Below are positions 1 through 13,032 of a stretch of DNA of 64,000 bases, piece after piece; within the stretch, counting starts at the first letter, position 1; each line of letters starts with the position of its first letter. The stretch is from Cymbidium sinense (Eukaryota; Streptophyta; Magnoliopsida; Asparagales; Orchidaceae). The DNA lies in contig CM038225.1 in the NCBI GenBank assembly GCA_021442155.1, forward strand, positions 84,518,925-84,582,924, in the 5' to 3' direction. Below the pieces are notes generated by a model, which worked only from the letters and a program-made list of their open reading frames with translations, was not told the DNA's origin and did not search any database. The translations under genes were made by a program, and so were the position numbers.

Positions 1-604
1 ATCATCGGGATAGTCTGTCATCAGCAAGACAAATGGTATCTGACCTAGAACAACTACTAAGTGGGGACCCTGAAGAAGGATGGGACCTAGACTTGAAGCA
101 ATCAGGAGGGAAGGAGCCACTAGGAGACTTATCCTAAACCTTAAATATACTCTACCTAGTCAGTGCACGAAGGCTAATCAAAGAAGAAACCATGGAAGAC
201 TCACATCCTCTTAAACAAAGCCAACATGAGGTAGCTTACCGACCATGCAGTAAGGCCTACCAAACTAGTAAGGCACTCATTAGTGTGTAATGGCCAAGTA
301 GGGAAGGAAAGCATAGTAGACTTACCTCCTCCAAAGCAACATGTTAATCCGACCTAGAGCAGGTACTGAGTGAGTGTCACTGGGAGTGTTATCTTAACTC
401 AGAGTAGCCCAAGACATAAGATTTGTGTATGTTTTATATGCTTGTGTATAGTTTGTGTTTGTGTTGTGTCGATGAAGGATAGGACGCTGCTCGAGTTCCT
501 TACACCTACCCTAAAATCATTATGGCAGATTCACAAATAAGAATACTTTCAACATGGAAGAGATTGAATTTGAAATAGAATTTTTATTGATGATAATTAT
601 TTTT
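1..604. other. Non-coding flank downstream of the gypsy integrase remnant
   Basis: No open frame or RNA gene is recognisable. The stretch lies just beyond the C-terminus of the minus-strand gypsy polyprotein remnant, so it is probably the 3' untranslated part or LTR of that element. I could not find a polypurine tract or an LTR end to prove this. Confidence 0.35.
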
Positions 605-1910
605 AAACATGATCTATAATATTTTTTTAAGTAGAGCTTACTGATTGGAAGCATTAGATGCTCTCCCTTATAATTAATAAGTTGATAAGATCATCCTTGG
701 TAGGCCTTCCTTATGGCCAAAGGGCTTTCCCAAGTGGGTTCAAACATGCCTCCCATTTTATGACGGCCAATAATCACTCTCCTTACAACTATAATACGCT
801 CTCCTACTTGAAAAGCTCTATGGCAGACCAACTTGTTGTGATCTTGAATCATTTTAGCTTTATACAACTCAAGGTTTTAGCATGCTTGTAGGCATCTCTG
901 CTTCCTCAACTTGGTGTTCTGCTCTATTATGATCTTGCTACCCCAGCTATCCTTAATGATGGTAGTTAGACTTCTAATGGTAGAATAACTTTGGACCCAT
1001 ACACTTAGGAGAATGGAGTAGAATGAGTTGGAGTTCTATATGTGGTGTGGTAGGCCGACAAGGCTTCAAATAACTGCTCATGCCACTATCACTTGTTATT
1101 GTCGAGTGTTTTCTTCAGGATTTAGATAATGAATTTTGTTGAAGTCTTCTGCTAAGCCATTTTCCTATGGGTAGTTGATGCTAGAATATCTCCAATCTAT
1201 GTTGTGTCTCTGGGCAAAGTTATTGATCTTGGTGCTCTTGAATGCAGTACCATTATTAGATATAATTTGTCGAGGCACTCCGAACCTATATATGATATGA
1301 TTCCTAAAAAACTATAGGACATGCTGAGTTGTGACCTCTCTAAGCAGAATCTCCTTCGCCCATTTAGAAAAGTAGTTAGTAGCATCTAAGATAAACTAAT
1401 GAACCTTGGAAGAAGGAGGATCAATCGACCAACTATGTCGGTAACATTCGAATGGCCATGAGGCCAATGTAGGATGTATAATGTTGGGTGGTTGGAGTAG
1501 GACCACACCGTGTATTTAACATTTGTGGCATCGCCTAGCCGTATCCATGAAATCTTTGATCATCAATGGCCAGTAGTATCCTAGTCTCTTGATCTTGGGT
1601 TCTATCTTCAGACCAGATTGCTTGGCTCCACATAATCCTGAGTGTGCCTCAGTCACGATCTTATGGCCTTCATTCTTGTCTAAACAACGTAACCACATAT
1701 GATTTAATACAATATACCATCCACAAGAGTGTAGGAAAGTGCTCTCTGCTTCCTCTGATGGGCTTGGGAATTTAGATGTAGAGAGGATGGAAATATGTTG
1801 TTCTCATGTATCCATGGTCTCTCAAGCAAAGCATTGAAAGATGTATCCGAGTCTATAATACGAAAATTGGCTTTGGTCTTCCAATCATCTCTCTTCAAGG
1901 GCAACATTAT
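605..1910 (-). pseudogene. Tat/Ogre-type Ty3/gypsy polyprotein remnant (protease tail joined to integrase)
   Basis: Read on the minus strand, 1907-1775 encodes the end of a retropepsin with the family signature DTSFNALLERPWIHENNIFP. It runs almost directly into the integrase zinc-binding domain (ALSYTLVDGILY, then EAHSGLCGAK, LGYYWPLM and ARRCHKC at about 1740-1516). The integrase core follows in shifted frames, with recognisable YHTTYRTPTHSTPFS near 1050. The C-terminal GPY/F-like module covers about 900-605 (HKMGGMFEPTWESPLAI, then YQLINYKGEHLMLPI and LYLKKYY). Reverse transcriptase and RNase H, which should lie between protease and integrase, are missing, and stops and frameshifts are spread through the rest. 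It is therefore a deleted, inactive internal region. Lineage is assigned from protease and integrase wording recalled from plant Tat/Ogre elements; the family level is firm, the lineage less so. Confidence 0.85.
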
Positions 1911-1922
1911 GGAGCATAAAGC

Positions 1923-3727
1923 CTGTTGACCTCACTTTTGGAGTGTGGATTCAATCATCCCATCTTAGACTTCTTCTAGAAATTAAGACTTCCCTAATCA
2001 TAAGACACTTTAATAAACAATTAACCTAAGCCTATAAACTTAGAAGGTTAACCATAGGATTAGGTTATGCCTTAAGGATTAGAATAATCCACCTACCCTA
2101 CAACCCAAATCCATTCACCTTCTCAAACCAAACCTCATGTTTTATTCAAACATCAAATTCAAATATAAATCCAAACTCAAATTCCAAAACCAAATGATTG
2201 AAGCCATTATCAAATCCAAACTTGAAAACCTTCTGAAGCCATATGACCTATCTCATGGACTTAGCCTAATCTTAATCCAAATAAATCCAAAATCAATGGA
2301 TTTTCTCATAATAAATTTATATCTTCAATCGTCTAACTACATATAATTCAAATCTACATTCAAATGATCGAAACTAAATAAAACTAAATCAAATTAAATC
2401 AAAACCCCTCCTAAGGCATATGATCGATCCCATGGACTTAGCCAGATCTTAATCTAAATCATGTCAAACTCAATTGATTTTCTCTCAAATCAATCATATT
2501 TTCAATCATATTCACAAATTTAAATGATATATATTGAAACCATCAAAACTAAATCAAACTAAATCAAAATCCAAACCTAGGCCACATGACCTAACTCCGT
2601 GGACTTAGCAAAATTCTTTCATTCCAAAATCCAAATTCAATTGATTTTCTCATGAATCAATAATATCCTTCAATCATATTCACAAATATAAATGAAATCT
2701 ACAATCAACAAGCCAAACTAAAATAAACCCAAGTCAAAGCCAACTTAACCCTTTTGACTTGAAATGTTCAAATGAACCAAAAACCATTTGAAGCCAAGCC
2801 AATTTCAATTGAATTTATATATCAATCCAAAATCCATATATAAATTGAACTAAATTAAACTCAACCCAAAATCTAGCCAACTAAACCCAATTGGACCACC
2901 ACAAAAGTGGCCAATTTGACTATTTGAGCCAAGTTCTAATCCTACCCAAATTGGATCAAACCATGCCCATCAAAACCTCCAATCATGATTGTTTATCAAC
3001 CCGTTGATCAATTGATAAATTGCAAGTCAACCCCTTAACCCATATGAACCCAAACATGCCAAATTACAACCTAAGACAAATCCCTTGAAGCCAATGATTC
3101 ATACCAAATCAAAATCAATATTTGAATATGACTTGACCTTCAATTAAGTCAAACCAAAACTAATTTGCCCTCTTGACCCAAGTTGACTAAATTGACCGAA
3201 AGACCAAATCAAATCAAAATATAAACTAGATTGATTGTAACTAATGGCTCAAGTTCATTCCAAATTGATTGTTGAAATTGACTAAAGCCATGATTAGACC
3301 CAATCAACCTAATTGACCTACTTAACACAAATTGATCTCTTCCTCCCTTAAGCCCTTTACATGAGTGGAGTTTCATTGCTCTAAGATCTTGATTCCTTCT
3401 ACATCTCGAGTTTAGGAGTAGATCATTTTTATTAGTGTTTTTGATCCTTAAGATGTTGTTGATCATCTCGGTGAACACAAATATGTACGGTGTGCCTTGT
3501 TTGTCACACCACACCTATTGGGTGCTATTTGTTGACCTCACTTTTGGAGTGAGCTCTCAACTTCCTCATCATAAATCTAGGACTCTTATAGACACTAAGA
3601 GTTCTTTAGCCTTAAAAAACTTCTAGTGATTAGGTGAACACTTAACCTAGCCATAGAGACTTAGAAGAGTTTTCCATAGGAATAAGTTGTGCCCTAAGGA
3701 TTTAGGAGGACTTGCCTACCCTATTGC
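1923..3727 (+). repeat. Diverged direct repeat pair starting TGTTGACCTCACTTTTGG
   Basis: About 190-200 bp at 1923-2111 recurs at 3529-3727. Both copies begin TGTTGACCTCACTTTTGGAG and share AACCTAG/AAGCC, ACTTAGAAG, CCATAGGA, CCTTAAGGAT/CCTAAGGATT and CCTACCCTA in the same order, with indels between. They could be two LTR starts or an internal duplication of one LTR. The sequence between them is rich in AAATCCAA and AATTGACC words. Confidence 0.6.
2205..2680 (+). repeat. Three tandem copies of a ~170-175 bp repeat
   Basis: Three units start near 2231, 2406 and 2574. Each has CCT(T/C)CTGAAGCCATATGACC-like wording, then CATGGACTTAGCC/CGTGGACTTAGC, then CAATTGATTTTCTC-like and TTCAATCATATTCACAAAT-like sequence. 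Units differ by substitutions and small indels, so the array is old. It lies inside the LTR-like block. Confidence 0.7.
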
Positions 3728-6044
3728 TTAAACCCAACCCTTAGTAGCCGAGCCGACTCACCTCCTCCCTTCCACCCACAACTCCTTGAGATGGCCAGAC
3801 AGCCACTAGAAGCCAAACCCAATCCCACCATCTAATCAAGATGAAGGCGGGGAGGGGGGTATACACCCCCTCATTTCCACTCAAACACACACAAAAATCA
3901 TTCCTCAGAGCCCTAGCTACCCAAGATGAGCCACTAAAGCCATTCCCCAAGATCCCAAGCTCATTCCTTGATCAAAAAATGTCATTCCCGTCCATCCCGA
4001 AATAGGACACTCCCATTTCTGACCTAACTTTTCCATTTCTCCATCAAACTTAATTTAACTTTGCACGCACATTCCCTAGGCTTTGTTGAGTAACATCAAA
4101 TAATCTCCCAAGTTTCCAGAGCACCATAGGTTGGACTTCGATCAAAGTCAAGCTCCAAATCATCAATTCATGGCCTTCCGAGTGAACATCAAGGAATTGA
4201 TCCAATTACTGCTTAATAGGCCTTCATCTCCACTAAATGAAGCTTCCAAAATCATTTGAGCCACCAGTCTTGAGCTCTGGTGAGGAATACTTCCTAAACT
4301 GATCCATAGGCAAAAATGGGTTGGAGATTTTTGAAGAAAACTTGCATCTCATGTGATCATGACCATTGGATCCCCTCTGATCAATTTCAGGAAGGTGTGG
4401 GATCCTTTAGTGTTCATTCAAGCTCGTAAGCTTGGATCAAGTGAGCAATGGTGCATTCTCCCTCACTCACATGACATTAGAGCACACATCATCCGTTCCA
4501 CATGATCGGAATGGACAACCATGATTAAATTTGCTAGATCGAACTGATTTAATCCTATTAAACTATGGGATTAATCATAATTGTTTGATCTTAAATAGGA
4601 TGCTGGATGAGTAAGTGCATCCGCTGCCAACATGTAAGCACCGAGTCGAATAAGTTTTAAGTTACTAATCCTGTGGTGCCACTTGGAAAGTTTTCCATGT
4701 CAGCGTGCCATGTGGCACCAACAAGATTAGGCTTTTATTAGGCTTAGTTAATCATTTTTAATGGCATAAACTTCTAAAAGTCATAAAAAATCATAGAGAA
4801 ATAAAACAAATACAAATAAATACTCATTTTAAAGGTATTTTAGACGAGAGTTAATTAAAAATGATCTTCACTAATTTTGAACAGTAATTAAGATTTAGTT
4901 ATCAAATTAATTATCTTAATTACTCATTAATTACTTGAACAATTAATCCCAAATTTTGTGGGTTAATTTAATAGGATGACCTATACCTCCCATGATTTTC
5001 TTAGGATTTATTGCTCACTTAATTAGGAAATTTGACTAATTGAACCTTAACTACTATTTTAAGTTAATTAATGATTAATTAAGTTCATGAACCATAATAA
5101 TTTGGTTAATTAAGTTTATTAATTATTGTTCATAAGTGAACTAAGGAATAGGGTTTGGACCCCTTTCCCAAGTTCATTTCACCCATTTTAAAATAAAATT
5201 AATTAAATCACATAATCAAATTGAAATCATAATCACATTAATTAATTAAATCATGGGATAGATCTTTTGTTGTTTAATAACCTAAAGGAGTTTAATGAAA
5301 TTATGGTTAGTCCACATTTGTGGGAAACCATAATAGTAATTAATTAAGTCCCTTAACCAAATTAATCATGAGCCAATTGCATTAGGCCCCTTTTATTTCC
5401 TAGATTATTGTAAAGTTTATTTCCATGCATATCATGTTGGCTCATAATTATTTTGTTAATTACTTTAAGATGACATAGGTAAGGGTAATTAATTCATCTA
5501 ATTAAGGGTTCAGCTTAATTAACTCAGAAAATCAACTTAATTACATTTCCTTAAATTAAATCAAATCATTAATGTTGGAATGGGTTTAAAACAACAAGTG
5601 ATGATTTCTTTTCTCCTCTTTAAATCAAATCAAATCCAAAACTTAATTAATAAAGAGGTTTACTTTAAATAATCTTATTTGATTTGATTATCCATAAGAA
5701 CTAGTTTGGTTGAACGAATCACATGCTTATATTTGATTGTCCTCAATTCAATCATGTTAAATATGGTATGTCATTTGAACTCATGCATCCATCTTTTAAA
5801 ATCATGTAAAATAAAATGGATTTCTTCTATGTAAGCTTGCATGGGTAGATTTAATTTAATATATGCATGGCTATTATCACTATTAAATCAAAATGTATTT
5901 TTTAAAACTTATAAATGAAAAATAATATATGTTATGATGATAATTATTAATACATAAGAAATGCATGTGCTTATAGCTTAAGTGTATGAATGTTGAGTTC
6001 TCGTTTTTGCTATTCATGTGTTGATTTATATAAGATTGAAAGGT

Positions 6045-6690
6045 AGTGGGTATATAGTCTAGACATCTTGGGAACACAAGGTTTTAGCTAGCCCCAAGGA
6101 GGTCATTTGATTATCTCACTTCCTTGGTTTAACAATGGCACGTACCTGTTTGATTTCATTCTTATGTATTTCAACATTAGTATTTGGTTAGAACTTTAAT
6201 TGTTATACATAAATGATTCAATCAAAATAAATATACAATCTTTGAATGGTTTTCTTTGTCTAATTTATGTATACATCGATGTGTGTCCAAGAAAAGAAAG
6301 GATATAGTTTGGACATCCCAAGTATACAAGGCTTTAGTTAGCCCCAAGGAGTTCATTTGATTACCACACTTCCCTGGTTTAATAACGACATGTACATGCC
6401 TTTATCTTTGTACATGTATATGTATATGTGATTAGTGAATGAAAATCCCATTTTACATTAAAATTGCATGCATTCATAATTGACTAAGTGGTTGAATTAA
6501 TTAGCCATATGATTTGGAGCTTACTTCTTATGTTCCTGTATACGAATTTACATATGTTTGAATGAAAATGGGTATATAATTTGAACATCCAGAGAATACG
6601 AGGCTTTAGCTAGCTCTAAGGTTGTCATTTGATTACGTCACTTCCCTGGTTTAACAACACCACATGCATATTTAATTTCATTCTTATGTC
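6045..6690 (+). repeat. Three tandem copies of a ~260-270 bp repeat inside the LTR-like block
   Basis: The core, a GGACATC-like start, then ACAAGG(T/C)TTTAG(C/T)TAGCCCCAAGG, then TCATTTGATTA and CACTTCC(C/T)TGGTTTAA, recurs at about 6055-6150, 6310-6390 and 6580-6665. The third copy has GCTCTAAGG in place of GCCCCAAGG. Sequence between cores also aligns (TTCATTCTTATGT). Tandem repeats of this kind are common inside long LTRs or 5' untranslated regions of Tat/Ogre elements. Confidence 0.75.
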
Positions 6691-9048
6691 CTTTTTGTAT
6701 GATAATTTGGAAAAAAATTTCCATTAATATGTTTAAATAATTCAATCAAATAAAATATAAATTCTAAACATACACATACATTCATCATTTAAGTGTGCTA
6801 AAATATGTTGGAGGTATAGATACACTTAGAATTAAATCATATACATGTTACATATGATGGAAAGGAATGATTTAATATGTCATGTGGTTGTAATTGAATT
6901 AAATTAATCTTAAGATGCCTTTAATTTTGAATAAGATTATATAAAGTGAACCTAAACATAGGATTAATTAAATCATTTAATAAGTTGTTCACTAAAGAGA
7001 ACTAAATCAAATTATTATACTTTAGAAAGTGACTTAAGGTAGGGATGAAGGAGGGCAATCCTTTTCCTCTTTTATAACACTTAGTTGCTAAGTATAATCA
7101 AATAAAACAAAAGAAAACACCAATTAAAATTCTCAATTCAATTAAACTACAAGTGAAATCAACCTTTCATGTTAAATTGAATCCATCTACACTTAGAAAA
7201 TACAACACTAATGCATAATAAGACTTATCACACAAGCCTTAATACACACATTAGAATTAAGTCACCACTTCTAGCTGTAAGTTAGCACGGTGTATGATGT
7301 GATGTATGTTTTATTTTATGATGTATTATTTTAGATTGGATGTCCGGGTGTATACTTCGTAGACTGGATGATAGGCTAATATTAGCCTAATCATGTTTTT
7401 TGCAAGAGATTATGCTTAAGGGATGCTTTAAAATAAATGTGAATTCTGCATTTGTGAGTTGCTTAAATCATTAAGAATAATCTAATTTAGGATTGGTGAG
7501 CTTAGTTACCCATGTCTAGGGTGCTAAGTGCAAATTATAAATATAGTTGTTGGAATTATATGTATATTTAGTGTAGTTAGATTTACTTTTTCCACATAAA
7601 TGTAATTTTTGCAATAGGAATTATGATTAGTGCTATGGGGGATTATGATGAGCATTGGAAAGAAGGCTTTGTCCTAGGGTGCCCTGTGATGCATTTGAAG
7701 TAAGCACCATCTAAATCAAAGAAGGAACCAAATCAAAAATGGAGATATGATGAAAGAAGACCCCCATAGTAGTTAATACAATTAAAATTATTCTTTCATA
7801 TTCCACGTTGTATAAGGGTAGAGCTTGGCTACCCATATTTTCTCTCTCTGGTTATGATTGACCTTTCCTTTTATTCTTTTTATGATAGTTTATTTAATTG
7901 TTTGATGTTTTGTTTACATTATAAATTAGGACGGCATGCTTTTTATAGTTTCTTAAATGATTGATGCTTTAATGTGTGTCTTGGATACGATTAGGCTCTT
8001 AGGATAAAAATAACTTTTCTACCCAATAAATCACTCATAGCAAAATTTTAAACAACTCATAACCTTATCGTAAAGCCTAAGACATAAATAAGATAATTAG
8101 AAGATTTAACAACCCCTTAGCTATATGGTTGTATGTTTCACATCATGCATGAATATTCTATCTCTCTTTTAAGCATGATAAAGGAATACTCCTAATTTTG
8201 TGCATGAAATAAAAATGCATTTAAGCATGATTGCTAAGAAATTTCTAAATAAATAGTCTCTTAGATTAAGTCTCATAACTATCTTGCACTCACAAGGGGA
8301 CTACATGGTTTTAAAATTGTAGAGTTACCGCATCCACTCAAGGTGGTTATAAGTCCAAAAGTCTGACAATTTGTTCTCTCTTATGGAGGTAAACCCTTAT
8401 GTCCACCTGTCGCTTAGATTTACATCGTCCTTTAGCTCTTACTAAAGCTCCTTAGATTTAGGATCCGAGATATCTATTTTCTTAGGGCTACAAGCATAAA
8501 TCCTCACCTCTTAGGAATTCTTGCAACCTTGTGTTGGTGGATTATAAGCCCTAGTAATCTAATTAAATTTCAACTCAAAATATTTTAATGTCCTCAACTT
8601 CAAATTTATAAAGCCCAGCCATAGGATAGATTGGAATGCTCACTAGGCTTCCTAGTATTGTGAGCACTTCCTACTTATTTTATTTGGATTCCAAAAATAA
8701 GTCTTCTCCTTGAACTTTAACAATTTATTTTCTAAATGCAACCAATCCTTTGATAGTCTAACTTTGAAATACTTGGAGATGATAATTGTCAACTTTAATC
8801 GAGAGTATTCTTAGGAAATTTCATTTTCAAAGATGTAATTAACTATAGAGGCTTACCTCGAACTTAAGAATCTGGTTTAATATAAATCCTATTTTATTCA
8901 TCCATATAAAGTACGTGAAAAATCTTAGGTACATTCGAAGACCCATCATGCCTTAGGAGTCCTTATTACATGATTAGGTCAATCGGTGATGCCTCTATCT
9001 TTCGAGATAGTACATCAAACCTCAATGTTGTACGATCACCTAAAAGTA

Positions 9049-9069
9049 CCCCCCCACACACACACACAC
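9049..9069 (+). repeat. C-run and (CA)n microsatellite
   Basis: Seven C residues are followed by about seven CA units, within retroelement-derived DNA. No function is implied. Confidence 0.9.
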
Positions 9070-9904
9070 TTACATCCAAAATAAACAACACATGGCTCTC
9101 TCTTCTTCATTCATTCAATCCTCTCAACATCATCCTTTCCTTTGGAGTTTGAGATGCGATCCTCAAGTAGGGTTCTTAGACTCATAATTGATTGACACAC
9201 ACGGTCAACTAGAACTCAATAGCTCAGATCTTGCAACATCCACTACAATGTAAAGTGGCGCTTGGCTTACATCCCAAGGAGTAAGCCTTCATCCGAATGT
9301 AACTAAATAAAAAAACCTAAACTAAATAATAAACCTTAAAATAAATAAAAAATAAAACCTGAACCTTAAACTAAAAAAAAATCTAAACCTAAAATAAAAA
9401 TAAAATAAACCTACACTAAAATAAACTAAACTAAAATAAATAAAACCTAAACCTAAACCTAAAATAAACTAAACCGAGACCAAAACCTAAACTAAATAAA
9501 ATAAATTAAACTAAAAATATACCTAAACCTAAACTAAAAAATAAAACCTAAAAATAAATCTAAAATAAAAACCTAAAACCTAAACATAAAAAAAATAAAA
9601 TAAAAACCTAAAAAAATTAAAATTAAAATTAAACCTAAAAAATAAAATAAAAATAAAACTAAATGAAAAGATAAACCTAAACCTAAACCTAAACCTAAAA
9701 ATATACTAAAATAAAAGACCTAAACTAAAATAAATAAACATAATATAAATAAACTAAACTAAATAAAAATAAATATAAATATAAATCAAACTATAAAATA
9801 AAATAAACTAAAAAAAATAAAATAAATAAATTAAATAAACCAAAAAGTTTGCTTAATTTAAAAAAATTTAAATAAATTAAAATAAAAAAATCTAACCTTT
9901 AAAC

Positions 9905-10080
9905 TAACTCTAAACCCTAAACCTACAACCCTAAACCCTAAACCCTAAACCCTAAAACCCTAAACCCTAAACACTAAATCATAAACCCTAAACCTTAACC
10001 CTACCCTTAAACCCTAAACCCTCAAACCCTCAAACCCAAAATGCTAAAACCCTACACCGTAAATCCTACACCCAAAACCC
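9905..10080 (+). repeat. Interstitial telomeric repeat island (degenerate CCCTAAA)
   Basis: About 25 units of CCCTAAA and variants (CCCTAAAA, CCCTCAAA, CACTAAA) in one orientation, with only short perfect runs. It is preceded by the GTTTGCTTAATTT landmark near 9847. Confidence 0.85.
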
Positions 10081-11250
10081 TAAAAACCTAATAACCTAAA
10101 CTTAAAATAATAAAAAAACTTAAACCTAAATAAAATTAAAAAATAAAATAAAATAAAAAGTTAAACTAAAACCTAACCCTAAACCTAAAAATAAAATAAA
10201 ATAAAATAAAATAAAATAAATAAAAACATAAACTAAACCTAAGAATAAACAACATAAATAAAATAAAAACTAAACATAAAATAAAAATAAAATAAATCTA
10301 AAATAAACCTAAAATAAAATAAAATAAAAACTGAATAAAACCTAAACCTAAAAAATAAGCCTACAAATAAAACTTAAAAATAAATAAAAATTAAAACCTA
10401 AACCCTAAACTAAAAAAAAGTTCTAAACCTAAAAGAAAATAAACCTAAACCTAAACAAAAATAAACTAAACTAAAATAATTAAAACCTAAACCTAAAAAT
10501 AAACCCTAAAAATAAATAAAAAATAAAACCCAAATATTAAACAAAAAAAGCTAAACCTAAACCTAAGTTAAAAATAAAATAAACAAATGAAAATAAACCT
10601 AAACCTAAACTAAAATAAACTAAACTAAAATAAATAAAACCTAAACCTAATACTAAAATAAACTAAAGTTAAATCAAAACCTAAACTAAATAAAATAAAA
10701 TAAACTAAACCTAAACCTAAAAATAAAACCTAAAAATAAACCTAAAATAAAAACCTAAAGCCTAAACCCAAAAAATAACATAAAAACCATAATCCTAAAC
10801 CTAAAAAAATGAAATAAAACCAAAACCTTGAAAATAAAATAAAATTTAAACTCAACTAAAAAATAAACCTAAACCTAAATCTAAACCCAAACAATAAACT
10901 AAAATAAAAAACTTACACTAAAATAAATAAACCTAAACTAAATAAACTAGACTAAATAAAAATAAAAAATAAATTAAACTAAAATAAAAAAAATAAACTT
11001 AATAAACCTAAGCTTACTGGTTTACTTAATTTTTTTTAAAAAAAAAACCATAAATCCTAAATCCTAAACCCTAAACCCTAAAAGCATAAACCCTAAAAAC
11101 CTAAACCCTAAACCCTTAACCCTAAACCTTAAATCATAAACCCTAAACCCTAAACCCAAACCCTAAACCTAAACCTAAAGTAACTAAATAAATTAAAATA
11201 AACTTAAACCCTAAAACCTAATAATCCTAAACATAAACCTAAACCCTAAG

Positions 11251-11724
11251 AATGGGAAAAATCTTAATGACAAGAACATCACCATCAACTAAGCTTAGTC
11301 TAGATCTAGCGGTGGAGGCGAAGGTGGAGGCAAAGGTGGAGGCTATGCTTATCATAATGGTGTTAGGGGATCTAGAGGTGCTAAATACAGGTGGTGGTCT
11401 GAAAGGTGGTTATCGCAGTGAGGAGTGATGGAGGTTACAAACCATGGTGGTTGTGGAGGGAGATATATCGATGGGATGATGATCCCGCTACCGAGAAGCC
11501 GGTGGTTCAAGGAATAAGAAGACCAAGAATGATCGACGATCACCGCTTATGACTGTGTCTTTATAAGAGGTTCTAGCTATTTAGGGTTTTGATTTTCTAT
11601 GCGTGCACATTTTTTATCTATGTCATCGCTTGTGTCTTAGGAAACTCGGTGTATTACTTGGTTGATGAAATAAAAAAGAAGAAATGTTGAATCTATATTT
11701 TTTTCTCTCTAAACAAAAAAAAAA
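11251..11724 (+). pseudogene. GRP pseudogene copy A: 3' fragment of a glycine-rich RNA-binding protein retrocopy
   Basis: The reading frame from AAT at 11251 gives NGKNLNDKNITIN then a stop where family members have NQAQSR, followed by SRSSGGGEGGGKGGG. This is the end of the RRM (consensus MNGQxLDGRNITVNxAQSR) and the start of the glycine-rich tail of GRP7-type proteins. The first ~70 RRM residues are absent. Downstream come the shared 3' untranslated words (TTCTAGCTATTTAGGGTTTTG, GTTGATGAAAT, AAGAAATGTTGAATCT) and an A-tail ending at 11724. Two stops and frame loss in the tail make it non-functional. The A-tail supports retrotransposition; the junction AAACCCTAAG/AATGGG is shared with other copies. 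Confidence 0.82.
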
Positions 11725-11769
11725 TAAAAATAAAATCAAAAGCCCTAAACCTTAAACTAAAACTTGAAC

Positions 11770-11935
11770 CCTAAACTTAAAACCTAAACCGTAAATTATA
11801 AACCCTAAACCCTAAACCCTATAACGTAAAACCCTAAACCCTAAACTCTAAATCCTAAACCCTAAACCCTAAACCCCAAACCCTAAACCCTAAACCCCAA
11901 ACCCTAATCCCTAAACCCTAAACCATAAAAAACTA
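11770..11935 (+). repeat. Interstitial telomeric repeat island downstream of GRP copy A
   Basis: Degenerate CCCTAAA units follow the pseudogene A-tail after the shared leader ACTAAAACTTGAACCCTAAA, which also follows copies D, E and F in variant form. Orientation is C-rich on +. Confidence 0.8.
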
Positions 11936-12759
11936 AAACCTAAATATAAACTAAATAAATCTTAAAAATAAAATAAATAAAAATCCTAAACCAAATTAAA
12001 ATAAAAAATAAACTAAAATTAAAACATAAACTAAAACCTAAACCTAAACCTAAACTTAAAAAGAAAATAAAAATAAAAAACCAAAAAATAAATAAATAAA
12101 ACCAATCTAAATTAAAAAATAAAACCTAAATTAAATAAAAGTAAACTTAAATAAAATAAAAATAAAATAATACTAGTTTACTAAATAAAATAAAACTAAA
12201 AAAATAAAATAAAATAAAATAAAACCTAAATAAAACCAAAATAACTATAAATAAAAAATAAACCTAAAAATAAACCAAAATAAACTAACTAATAAACCTA
12301 AAATAAAATAAAAACTTAAACCTATTAAATAAATAAATAAATGAATAACTAAAATGAAACCAAAATAAAATAAATAAACCTAAAAAAATAAACTAAACCT
12401 AAAATAAACAAAATAAACCTAAACCTAAACCTAAATAACTAAACCTAATCTAAAATAAATAAAATAAATAAAAACCTAAACTAAAAAAATCTAAAATACC
12501 TAAAATAAAACTAACCTAACCTAAATAAAATAAAAATAAACCTAAACCTAAAAATAAAATATAAACCTAAACCTAAAAAATAAAATAAAATAAAACTAAA
12601 CTAAAATAAACATAAACTAAAAATTAAAATAAACTAAAATAAAACTAAAATAAAAATATAAACTAAATAAATAAATAAATAAACTAAAATAAAAATAAAA
12701 TAACTAAAATAAATAAAAACTAAATAAACTTAATCCTGGCTTGCTTTTTACAAAATAAA

Positions 12760-12955
12760 TACCCTAAATCCTAAACTCTCCCATATACTAACCTTCCCAA
12801 AACTCCACCCTCTCTCCTAAACCCTAACCCTAAACCTCCCTAAACCCTAAACTTATCCCTAAACTTACCAAAAATCCTACCATAAACCCCCATAAAAACA
12901 CTTAAACCCTAAACCCTCCACCAAACCCTAAACCCTAAACTTACTAAAACCCAAA
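12760..12955 (+). repeat. C-rich diverged telomere-like block
   Basis: CCCTAAA units are mixed with CTCTCC, CCTTCC, CCTCC and CATATACT words, so divergence is higher than in neighbouring islands and skewed toward C/T runs. It is either an old degenerated island or a sequence-quality problem (see the finding on GC-rich blocks). Confidence 0.6.
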
Positions 12956-13032
12956 CCTAAACTAAAATTAATTAAATAAATTTAAAAAATAAATAAAACC
13001 TAATAAACCTAAACCTAAACATAAAACCTAAG

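Larger units (their letters stand above)
1923..9295 (+). mobile_element. Long LTR-like non-coding block (Tat/Ogre- or LARD-like), + sense
   Basis: About 7 kb of AT-rich DNA without coding capacity. Segments match the block at 26058-33628 in reverse complement: 4270-4400 matches the complement of about 26090-26400 (shared GAGCTCTGGTGAGG and TTTTTGAAGAAAA), and 8790-8870 matches the complement of about 29920-29985 (shared AATCGAGAGTATTCTTAGG and GTAATTAACTATAGAGGCTT). In the right-hand block a primer binding site follows this second segment, which makes + the sense strand here. A TGTTGACCTCAC start, typical of a TG...CA LTR, occurs at 1923 and again at 3529. The end merges into satellite near 9295, and no primer binding site is visible there. 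It may be a solo or broken LTR inserted beside the gypsy remnant. Confidence 0.6.

Noticed and set aside
3209..3950. Short frames around 3209-3950 considered as plant genes
   Set aside because: They fall across the LTR repeat start at 3529 and show no homology that I recognise.
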